Shown piece by piece: positions 1 through 5,916 of a stretch of 8,098 nt of DNA. Position numbers and translations under genes: made by a program. Every line of letters starts with the position of its first letter. Position 1 is the stretch's first letter. This DNA comes from UBA7236 sp964638865. Its GTDB lineage: Bacteria; Bacteroidota; Bacteroidia; Chitinophagales; BACL12. The stretch spans positions 1 to 8,098 of the forward strand of contig CAZXBG010000157.1 in the NCBI GenBank assembly GCA_964638865.1, given 5' to 3'. The notes beneath the pieces are model-generated. The model searched no databases. It was given only the letters and a program-made list of their open reading frames with translations, and was not told the DNA's origin.

Positions 1-83
1 AATTGGAATTAAATTTATTTCCAAATAATTATCTGTATTTGAAAGTTTATGTTTTCCGTGTGAAGACACTGCTGGGGCGGTGT

Positions 84-121
84 AAATTAAAAAATCTTAG
101 TGTATAAACTACACTAAGATT
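84..121 (-). terminator. Probable intrinsic terminator of the rng transcript
   Basis: A perfect 12-bp inverted repeat pairs 93-104 with 110-121 around a 5-base loop. Read on the minus strand it is followed by TTTTAATTT (92-84), giving the stem plus T-tract of an intrinsic terminator, about 35 bases past the ribonuclease stop codon. The stem is AT-rich (AATCTTAGTGTA), so it is weaker per base pair than a classical GC-rich terminator. The plus-strand side is followed by an AT-rich, T-containing stretch (about 123-136), so the hairpin could also stop rightward transcription coming from beyond the left edge. Confidence 0.75.
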
Positions 122-155
122 CTTAAAATATTTTTAGCTCATAAAAAAATGAAAT

Positions 156-1709
156 CTATTCCACAATAATCTCCTCATCACCCTTATCAAAAAATCTAAA
201 CTCCGTTAAAAAGAAATCGTCGCTTCCCATTACGTGAATTTTTTGTTTGTATTCAAAATACCATTTCCATTGTGTGCTGCGGAACCATCTTCCTTTTTTA
301 ATAAAGGCTTCCACAAATGGGTGCACAACTAATTTAATGTATTTCTGATTTTGATTATTAACGAGGTATTTAATTTTGCGTTCTATATCATCCACTAATA
401 AAATACTGGCTTCAATTTTTCCGGTGCCGTTGCAGGTTGGGCACACTTCTGAAGTGGTAATATTTACTTCGGGGCGCACACGTTGTCGCGTAATTTGCGC
501 TAATCCGAATTTTGATACAGGAAGTATAGTATGTTTTGCTCTGTCGTTTTCCATTGCTTCTTTCAAAGCATTGTACACCGTTCGTTTATTATCCGGATGG
601 CGCATATCGATAAAGTCGATAATAATTATTCCGCCAAGATCGCGCAAACGCAACTGACGGGCAATTTCGCGTGCAGCTTCCATATTTACTGCAAGTGCAT
701 TTTGTTCCTGGTCACCTTTAACAGCAGTTTTATTTCCGCTGTTCACATCAATTACGTGTAATGCTTCGGTGTGTTCCACAATTAAATATGCACCGCTGTC
801 CATATTTACTGTTCTTCCAAAAAGCGATTTAATTTGTTTGGTAACTCCGTATTGTTCAAATACTGATTTCGGATTATTATGGAAGGTTACCATTTTTTCC
901 GTTCCCGGACTCACCTTCTTCACATAATCACGCATCTCTGTTGCAATATTTTCGTCGTTAGCAACAATATTGTTGAAAGATGCATTGAGCACATCTCTCA
1001 ATAAAGTATTTGTTTTTCTGGTTTCGCTATAAACAATTTGCGGAGCCTGTAATTTTTCCAAACGTTTTGTTATCTCATTCCATTGCGCCACTAATTCATT
1101 CAGATCTTCGTGCAATTTTGGTGTAGGAACTCCTTCGGCAACTGTTCTGATTATCACCCCAAAACCTTTTGGCCTTAATTGTTCAATTACACCTTGCAGT
1201 CTTTTTCTTTCTACTGCAGAATCAATTTTTCTGGAAACGCCAACCACTTCATTAAAAGGAGTTAACACCAGATATCTGCCGGCAAGCGATAATTCGCAAC
1301 TCAACCTCGGACCCTTTGTTTGAATTGGTTCTTTAATAATCTGAACAAGAATATGCTGATTTTTGGCAATAACATTGTTGATCTTCCCGGTTTTTACAAT
1401 TTCGGGTTCCTTTTCAAAGTTTGCCATTTTGGAGGGATGTCCTTCCTGTGCAGCTTTTGTATATTTATAGATAGACCGGAACTGAGGATTCAGATCGGTA
1501 TAATGCAAAAAAGCATCGCGTTCAAAACCAACGTCTACAAAACAGGCATTTAATCCCGGAGTAATTTTTTTCACTCTTCCGAGATAAAAATCACCCACAT
1601 TAAATCTACTGCTTTGCGTGTCGCGGTGGATCTCCACAAGACGCTTATCTTCTAATAGTGCTATTTCAGCTCCGGTTGGAGTCGAATTAATAATCAGTTC
1701 CCTTTCCAA
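156..1709 (-). CDS. rng: Ribonuclease G/E family endoribonuclease
   Basis: This is a 517-residue single-strand-specific endoribonuclease of the RNase E/G family, expected to act in the cytoplasm on 5'-monophosphorylated RNA in rRNA maturation and mRNA decay. An S1-type RNA-binding region spans about residues 36-130 (GDFYLGRV, GLNACFVDVGFERDAFLHY) and is followed by the TKGPRLSCELSLAGRYLVLTP block. The catalytic metal-binding aspartates are D321 in IDVNSG and D365 in IIIDFIDM. The Zn-link cysteines are C423 and C426 in CPTCNGTG. The length fits RNase G rather than full RNase E; there is no long C-terminal degradosome scaffold. The start is TTG: the only other in-frame codons before the upstream stop are not usual starts, and the first ATG (residue 95) lies inside the S1 region. 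The S1 part carries an extra segment, about residues 73-107, compared with the E. coli proteins. It is the last gene of the leftward cluster, ahead of the 84-121 hairpin. Confidence 0.96.
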   Translation of the reverse strand: MERELIINSTPTGAEIALLEDKRLVEIHRDTQSSRFNVGDFYLGRVKKITPGLNACFVDVGFERDAFLHYTDLNPQFRSIYKYTKAAQEGHPSKMANFEKEPEIVKTGKINNVIAKNQHILVQIIKEPIQTKGPRLSCELSLAGRYLVLTPFNEVVGVSRKIDSAVERKRLQGVIEQLRPKGFGVIIRTVAEGVPTPKLHEDLNELVAQWNEITKRLEKLQAPQIVYSETRKTNTLLRDVLNASFNNIVANDENIATEMRDYVKKVSPGTEKMVTFHNNPKSVFEQYGVTKQIKSLFGRTVNMDSGAYLIVEHTEALHVIDVNSGNKTAVKGDQEQNALAVNMEAAREIARQLRLRDLGGIIIIDFIDMRHPDNKRTVYNALKEAMENDRAKHTILPVSKFGLAQITRQRVRPEVNITTSEVCPTCNGTGKIEASILLVDDIERKIKYLVNNQNQKYIKLVVHPFVEAFIKKGRWFRSTQWKWYFEYKQKIHVMGSDDFFLTEFRFFDKGDEEIIVE

Positions 1710-1816
1710 AATAAATGTTGTTGTCCCCTTTACAGGAATTATTTAATAAATTGTTTATTCCGATACTTACCGGAATTTAATGGAGGTTGGAAAATATAAA
1801 GGGTGGAAATTGTGAC

Positions 1817-1912
1817 TTAACGCGATTTCTTTTTGTGACGGTTCTTTCTCAAGCGTTTTTTGCGCTTGTGGGTGGCCATTTTATGTCTTTTACGTTTTTT
1901 ACCTGATGGCAT
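1817..1912 (-). CDS. 31-residue basic protein, AURKAIP1/Cox24 (mS38/bS22-like) type
   Basis: This is a very short gene that general gene finders often miss. It runs from ATG at 1912 to TAA at 1819-1817 and encodes a 31-residue peptide beginning MPSGKKRKRHKMATHKRKKR. By composition 18 residues are Lys or Arg and three are His. I recognise the start MPSGKKRKRHK-ATHKRKK as the small Bacteroidota protein assigned to the AURKAIP1/Cox24 domain family. That family includes mitochondrial ribosomal protein mS38 and mycobacterial bS22, so a small-subunit ribosomal role binding rRNA is the best inference; it is not shown here. The gene lies 13 bases after the TPR-protein stop and 107 bases before the ribonuclease start, on the same strand, so it is probably co-transcribed with both. 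The preceding sequence is A-rich (AAAAAAAGTTTAGT) with no Shine-Dalgarno element, as is usual in this phylum. Confidence 0.85.
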   Translation of the reverse strand: MPSGKKRKRHKMATHKRKKRLRKNRHKKKSR

Positions 1913-1925
1913 ACTAAACTTTTTT

Positions 1926-2714
1926 TTAATGATTTAAATTATGTATTTCAACTTCCACCTGATCAATTATGGTTTTATCGGTGGTAAGAGATTGCAATTT
2001 TTCCAGTTCTAAAACAGCTGCAGTTGTATCTTTCATGCCCAGATACGTTTGCGCCATCATATAACGGGCCTGCAAATTTAGGGAATCTTTTTGTAAAACT
2101 CCTCCAAACCTTTCCAAAGCTTTATCAAATTGACCGCTCATGACCGAAAATCTGCCTAATTCGAGGTTTACTTTGGCATTTCCCGGGTTTTGCGCATCAA
2201 TTTCCCGCAATTTCATGATGCCTTCCATGGGATTATTAGTTCCGGAAACCAATACAGAGGCCTCTCCTATAGAAGCTTCCAGATCACCGGGTTTAAGTTT
2301 TAAGGCAGTTTCAAAACAATATCTGGCGCCATACACCACATTTACTCTTATATTATCATTCTGTTCAAAATCAATTAGGGTGGCTAAAGCAGCTCCTGCG
2401 GTCATATAATTTTCATAACTCTGCTCATTGTCGGCAATCTGACGCAAATAATCAGCCGATATGGAAGGTTGGCCAATTTTCAGCCACTCATCGGAAAGTT
2501 GTTTCAATAAAGCAGTTTTTGAGCCTCCATCCGACTTTTCCATATCCTCATGTATCTTGAGTAATGTTTCACTATTAGGATACTGAAGTGAGTCAACCAG
2601 TTTATCGCGCTGCAGGTCATAAACACTATTAACAGGAGGTTTGGTGCTGAAACCAAAGTAGAACAGGGTTATAATCAAAACCGCAAGCCCAACAGCCACT
2701 AAATTTCTTTTCAC
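1926..2714 (-). CDS. Membrane-anchored TPR-like protein of unknown function
   Basis: The product has 262 residues. It opens with a basic tip (MKRN), then one hydrophobic segment at about residues 5-21, then a soluble part. This fits an N-terminal signal anchor with the rest in the periplasm; there is no lipobox cysteine. Helical TPR-like repeats are visible at about 130-158 (YCFETALKLKPGDLEA), 180-210 (LELGRFSVMSGQFDKALERF) and 214-242 (ARYMMAQTYLGMKDTTAAVLELEKL), suggesting a protein-binding scaffold. The start codon is GTG, four bases after the HU stop codon. No in-frame ATG occurs until residue 58, which would delete the anchor, so GTG is well supported and translational coupling to HU is likely. 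Genes like this recur beside HU and RNase G in Bacteroidota, but no specific function can be read from the sequence. Confidence 0.88.
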   Translation of the reverse strand: MKRNLVAVGLAVLIITLFYFGFSTKPPVNSVYDLQRDKLVDSLQYPNSETLLKIHEDMEKSDGGSKTALLKQLSDEWLKIGQPSISADYLRQIADNEQSYENYMTAGAALATLIDFEQNDNIRVNVVYGARYCFETALKLKPGDLEASIGEASVLVSGTNNPMEGIMKLREIDAQNPGNAKVNLELGRFSVMSGQFDKALERFGGVLQKDSLNLQARYMMAQTYLGMKDTTAAVLELEKLQSLTTDKTIIDQVEVEIHNLNH

Positions 2715-2718
2715 TTTA

Positions 2719-3015
2719 TTATTTTATTTTGTTCTTTTTGCCATCGCGCACTCTCTGCACAAATATTTTGGCGGGTTTAAAAACAGGTATCTTCTGCTCC
2801 GGAATTTCTATTGCAATGTTCTTTTTTATGATACGACCAATCTTCTTTTTTCTGGTTTTAACAATAAAACTTCCAAAACCACGCACGTAAACATTGTTTC
2901 CTTCCGACATTGATTCTTTAATTTCTTTGCAAAAGGCTTCTACAACAACCATTACGTCCACTTTTTCAAGGCCTGTTTTTTCTGTGATGCGGTTAACGAT
3001 GTCTGCTTTTCTCAT
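2719..3015 (-). CDS. HU-family DNA-binding protein
   Basis: The 98-residue product belongs to the HU/IHF family, dimeric nucleoid proteins that bend and wrap DNA. It begins MRKADIVNRITEKTGL, the typical N-terminal helices. The signature RGFGSF is at 45-50, the basic beta arm at about 52-75 (TRKKKIGRIIKKN), and the closing IPVFKPAKIF at 76-85. A short Lys-rich tail (DGKKNKIK) extends past the usual end. The position that is proline (Pro63) in E. coli HU is Ile63 here, in GRIIKKN. It starts with ATG and is the first gene of the leftward cluster, divergent from mutY across a 287-bp spacer. HU is named from family features; IHF-like sequence specificity cannot be judged. Its own promoter should lie within 3016-3302, but no clear TAnnTTTG box is visible on the minus strand there. 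Confidence 0.96.
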   Translation of the reverse strand: MRKADIVNRITEKTGLEKVDVMVVVEAFCKEIKESMSEGNNVYVRGFGSFIVKTRKKKIGRIIKKNIAIEIPEQKIPVFKPAKIFVQRVRDGKKNKIK

Positions 3016-3302
3016 AATTACGACAGTTTAGTTTGATAATCAGCACTTTAAACTACAAAATTCGGCTTTTTATTTTAAAAATATGCCATTTTTGTGAAAT
3101 TTCGATCTCCGGAAATACGGTTACAATCAATTATAGGTTTGCAACAATAAAATTCCTAGAAGAATTTCAGTTATCAAGCATAGCTCCGCAAAACACATAC
3201 CAGTTAAAGAACAAATTTTGTAAGATCCGGTTTAAAAGATTCAAACAAATAAGAATTTACAAATCAATTTCAAGCGATATATGTTCGTAATATTGCCTGC
3301 TA

Positions 3303-4361
3303 ATGAGTTCAGATTTCACCAAAAGGTTATTATTGTGGTACGATACCGGCAAACGGTTTTTGCCATGGACAGAAACTAAAGATCCATATAAGATCTGGGT
3401 GAGTGAAATTATTTTACAACAAACACGCGTTGAACAGGGCACTCCTTATTATTTTCGTTTTATAAAAAAATATCCCACAGTTTTTAAGCTAGCTGCCGCG
3501 CCAATGGATGAAGTTTTAAAACTTTGGGAAGGACTTGGATATTATTCCAGAGCAAGAAATTTACATGACGCTGCACAACAAATTGTTGAAAAATATAATG
3601 GAATATTTCCGGATAATTATGCTGCGGTAATTCAGTTAAAAGGGATAGGCAACTACACCGCAAGTGCAATATTATCTTATGCATTTTCTCAACCTTATGC
3701 AGCGATTGATAGTAATGCAATTCGCATTATCACACGTTATTACGGAATTACGGAAGCAGTAGAAAACAAATCGGCTAAAACTAAAATAGAATACTATGCA
3801 CAAAAATTTCTGGATAAAAAAGAGCCTGGAATATTTAATCAGGCCATGATGGATTTCGGATCATTAGTTTGCAAACCAAAAAATCCGTTGTGCAGCCAAT
3901 GTGTTCAAAATAAAAATTGTTTTGCATTTAAAAATGATATGGTGGAAATGCTTCCTTTAAAGGAAAAAAAGTTGATTAGAAAAACGAGGTATTTTAATTA
4001 CCTCCTGTTTATTTCCGGCAAACATATACTTATCACCAACAGAAACGAGAAAGATATCTGGAAAAATCTATATCAATTTCCACTTATTGAATCAAAAAAT
4101 AACTTCACACTTTCACAATTAAAAAAGGAGGTGTTTGGCCGCAAAATAACCTCTCAAAATCCTACCAAAATAATTGTATCTGATATTTTTTCGCAGCAAC
4201 TCACGCATCAAACTATAAAAACAAGATTTTTCGTTTTAGAAATGACTGATCTTGGGGATGTAGATGGGGATACCGCTATAAAAATACGTATATCAGCACT
4301 CAAAAAATATGTTTTTCCGGGTGTAATTCGGGAGTTTTTGCTAAGAAATCCGTATTTTTAA
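3303..4361 (+). CDS. mutY: A/G-specific adenine DNA glycosylase MutY
   Basis: This 352-residue base-excision-repair enzyme removes adenine mispaired with 8-oxoguanine. The helix-hairpin-helix/GPD fold covers about residues 1-210. The catalytic Glu35 is in SEIILQQTRV. The hairpin LKGIGNYTASAIL is at 112-124, with Tyr118 as in other MutY enzymes. The catalytic Asp136 is in AIDSNAIRI. The [4Fe-4S] ligands are Cys190, Cys197, Cys200 and Cys206, with spacing C-x6-C-x2-C-x5-C. The C-terminal Nudix-like domain (about 228-350) that reads the 8-oxoG partner is present, with LTHQ (300-303) at the place of the FSH recognition motif. The length is normal for the family. The ATG start lies just after a near-match to the Bacteroidota -7 box (TAATATTG, 3288-3295), so its leader may be very short. 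ssb follows after 38 bases on the same strand, suggesting co-transcription. Confidence 0.97.
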   Translation: MSSDFTKRLLLWYDTGKRFLPWTETKDPYKIWVSEIILQQTRVEQGTPYYFRFIKKYPTVFKLAAAPMDEVLKLWEGLGYYSRARNLHDAAQQIVEKYNGIFPDNYAAVIQLKGIGNYTASAILSYAFSQPYAAIDSNAIRIITRYYGITEAVENKSAKTKIEYYAQKFLDKKEPGIFNQAMMDFGSLVCKPKNPLCSQCVQNKNCFAFKNDMVEMLPLKEKKLIRKTRYFNYLLFISGKHILITNRNEKDIWKNLYQFPLIESKNNFTLSQLKKEVFGRKITSQNPTKIIVSDIFSQQLTHQTIKTRFFVLEMTDLGDVDGDTAIKIRISALKKYVFPGVIREFLLRNPYF

Positions 4362-4399
4362 AGTCTGAGAAGAAAGGTGTTATACTTAAATCTATTCAT

Positions 4400-4840
4400 A
4401 TGAGTGGCGTAAACAAAGTAATACTAATAGGAAATTTGGGAAAAGACCCCGATCTCCGAAATTTTGAAGGCGGCAATGTTGTCGCAAATTTTACACTGGC
4501 AACTACAGAAGTATATCGCGACCGAACAGGCAATAAAGTGGAACAAACCGAGTGGCATAATATAGCGATGTGGGGAAAATTGGCTGAAATTGCGGGAAAA
4601 ATATTGCGCAAAGGAGCAAAGGTTTACATTGAAGGAAGAATTAAAAACCGCTCCTGGGACGATAGAGACGGTAATAAAAGATACATCACTGAAATTGTTG
4701 CCGAAAATTTCACCTTGTTAGGCCCTCGTCCGGGTAGCATAACAAATACCGGCAGCGGAACAGGCACAGATTACGAAATGACACATACACATCCTGAAAA
4801 TGAAAAGGATATTTTGAGTGATGATGAACTTCCATTCTGA
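4400..4840 (+). CDS. ssb: Single-stranded DNA-binding protein SSB
   Basis: The 146-residue product binds and protects single-stranded DNA in replication, repair and recombination. The OB fold occupies about residues 1-110: VNKVILIGNLGKDPDLR at the first strand, TEWHNIAMWGKLAE in the middle, and GAKVYIEGRIKNRSW plus ITEIVAENFTLL at the end. A short polar linker rich in Gly, Thr and Ser follows, and the protein ends in the acidic tip DDELPF, the standard docking site for partners such as RecG, RecO and PriA. The core and tip are complete; the linker is short, as is common in Bacteroidota. It lies 38 bases after mutY on the same strand. recG, whose product is a known SSB partner, lies about 1.1 kb further on, but it appears to have its own promoter. 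Confidence 0.97.
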   Translation: MSGVNKVILIGNLGKDPDLRNFEGGNVVANFTLATTEVYRDRTGNKVEQTEWHNIAMWGKLAEIAGKILRKGAKVYIEGRIKNRSWDDRDGNKRYITEIVAENFTLLGPRPGSITNTGSGTGTDYEMTHTHPENEKDILSDDELPF

Positions 4841-4891
4841 AAGGTTAATTAATATTCTCCTTTGATTTCGATCTACAATAAATTTTTGATT

Positions 4892-4903
4892 TACTTTAAA
4901 GTA
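4892..4903. repeat. 12-bp perfect palindrome between ssb and gldD
   Basis: TACTTTAAAGTA is a perfect 12-bp palindrome in the 126-bp gap between ssb and gldD. It sits inside a wider interrupted inverted repeat, ATCTAC (4871-4876) with GTAGAT (4901-4906). Only four of its twelve bases are G or C and it has no T-tract, so it is a poor intrinsic terminator. It could be an operator half-site pair or chance in AT-rich DNA. Confidence 0.3.
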
Positions 4904-4966
4904 GATTAATATCACTAAACTAATTATTTCTTCAGGATTATTTATTTTTATGCGTTATTAAGAAAT

Positions 4967-5566
4967 ATGAATAAGAATTTATTGTTGTTCACTCCTTTTT
5001 TGTTCTCCCTTGCATTTATTATTTCCTGCTCCACGGAAAAAACTCCGCGTCCTGATGCTTATCCTCGCATTTATTTTCCGGAATTAGAGGAATTGGTAAC
5101 CTATAATGATGAACAATGTCCATTTACCTTTCAATTACCCGATTATTACAGAATAGATAAAAATATCACCTTTTTTAAGGAAGCCCCTGAAAACCCTTGT
5201 TGGATGAATATTGTTTGCGATGATCTGAATGCTACAATATATTTAAGTTATAAGGAATTATCAGGAGAGGAATCGCTGCAGAAATTAATTGAAGATGCAT
5301 ATAAACTCACTTATAAACACAGTAGCCGCGCTGATTTTATTGAACCTCAGGAGATAGAAAACGAATTTGGAGTACACGGTCTCATTTATTTTGTTGGTGG
5401 GGATGCTGCCAGTAATTTTCAATTTTTTGTTACCGATACTGTAACAAATTTTGTGAGAGGAGCATTATATTTTAATAATCGACCTAATTCAGATTCGCTT
5501 AAACCTGTTGTGCAGTTTATGGTGAATGATATTCAGGGAATGTTGAGTAATTGGAAGTGGAAATAA
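4967..5566 (+). CDS. gldD: Gliding motility lipoprotein GldD
   Basis: The 199-residue product is a lipoprotein. An N-terminal hydrophobic signal (residues 5-19) ends in the lipobox IISC, with Cys21 as the lipidated residue. I recognise GldD from the conserved string of blocks PRPDAYPRIYFPE, CPFTFQLPDYY, CWMNIVCDDLNATIYLSYK, KLTYKHSSRADFIEP, VGGDAASNFQFFVTDT, GALYFNNRPNSDS and the terminal NWKWK. GldD is required for gliding and is tied to the type IX secretion machinery of Bacteroidota; its biochemical role is not established. The length is typical. The position downstream of mutY and ssb is the usual one, but the gldE gene often found between ssb and gldD is absent, leaving only 126 bp. The ATG start places the signal peptide correctly. 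A promoter in the 126-bp gap is possible but not clear. Confidence 0.95.
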   Translation: MNKNLLLFTPFLFSLAFIISCSTEKTPRPDAYPRIYFPELEELVTYNDEQCPFTFQLPDYYRIDKNITFFKEAPENPCWMNIVCDDLNATIYLSYKELSGEESLQKLIEDAYKLTYKHSSRADFIEPQEIENEFGVHGLIYFVGGDAASNFQFFVTDTVTNFVRGALYFNNRPNSDSLKPVVQFMVNDIQGMLSNWKWK

Positions 5567-5916
5567 ATTAACGGCATGAATATGACATTTAGTTTGTTAA
5601 CATTATTAAATTTGCCGAAACATACTCCTCATTAAAATATGCATACTGATTATCTCTTTCTGTATGACCGCCTCTGATAGCCATTCTCAAACAAACAAAC
5701 TATTACAACCTTCTGTTAATAGATTCTTGAAATTAATTACCCTATTTCTGTATGGGCTTCCTTAAATTTTTAAACGGAGGCGATAAAATATCAATTTTAA
5801 TGGAACCCTAACCAAATTATTTAGGCGAATATTTTATTTAATCGGTTACAAACTGCAATCATCAAGCTGTTTAAATTAATACCCCAATTTTATTTTACAT
5901 CTCCTACCTTTGCCTT
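5567..5916. other. 350-bp gene-free spacer between gldD and recG
   Basis: No gene of supportable length is present on either strand. The stretch is AT-rich and contains two tiny plus-strand open frames: one starting at 5578 (ATGAATATGACA, 19 codons, just after gldD) and one at 5752-5811 that would encode MGFLKFLNGGDKISILMEP. Neither has a recognisable product or known family. The 10-mer TTTCTGTATG occurs twice (5657-5666 and 5745-5754). The right end holds the probable recG promoter. I see no tRNA-like fold, IS end or clear gldD terminator. Confidence 0.6.
5905..5912 (+). promoter_or_regulatory. Probable recG promoter, Bacteroidota -7 box
   Basis: TACCTTTG matches the Bacteroidota -7 consensus TAnnTTTG at every fixed position and ends four bases before the recG GTG codon. 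Transcription in this phylum usually starts a few bases after the box, which would put the first transcribed base at or very near the start codon. A matching -33 element (TTG-type) at the usual distance is not evident; the bases there are ACCCCAATTTT. The position next to the gene, more than the 8-mer itself, supports the call. Confidence 0.6.

Noticed and set aside
3..107. A plus-strand open frame from the left edge ending inside the hairpin loop, possibly the tail of a gene to the left.
   Set aside because: Only about 34 codons with no recognisable sequence. The stop falls within the terminator stem-loop. The opposite strand is also open over 1-90, so neither frame is persuasive without the flanking sequence.
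1757..1776. ATTCCG/CGGAAT inverted repeat between the 31-codon gene and rng.
   Set aside because: A six-base-pair stem with an eight-base loop and no T-tract. It is too weak to call a terminator or regulatory hairpin.
3134..3141. TAGGTTTG, an exact TAnnTTTG box in the HU-mutY spacer.
   Set aside because: It lies about 160 bases before mutY with no -33 partner at the right distance. Several exact boxes are expected by chance in 8 kb of AT-rich DNA on two strands.
3033..3290. An 85-codon plus-strand open frame in the HU-mutY spacer.
   Set aside because: It has a composition typical of translated AT-rich non-coding DNA (many Ile, Lys, Phe) with no domain. It covers the region that must hold the divergent promoters.
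5607..5614. TAAATTTG, another exact TAnnTTTG box, just after gldD.
   Set aside because: No gene starts shortly downstream and the nearest TTTG is only about 10 bases upstream, too close for a -33 element.
5657..5754. Direct repeat of TTTCTGTATG, 88 bases apart in the gldD-recG spacer.
   Set aside because: Two copies only, with no extension of similarity on either side, so chance is sufficient.
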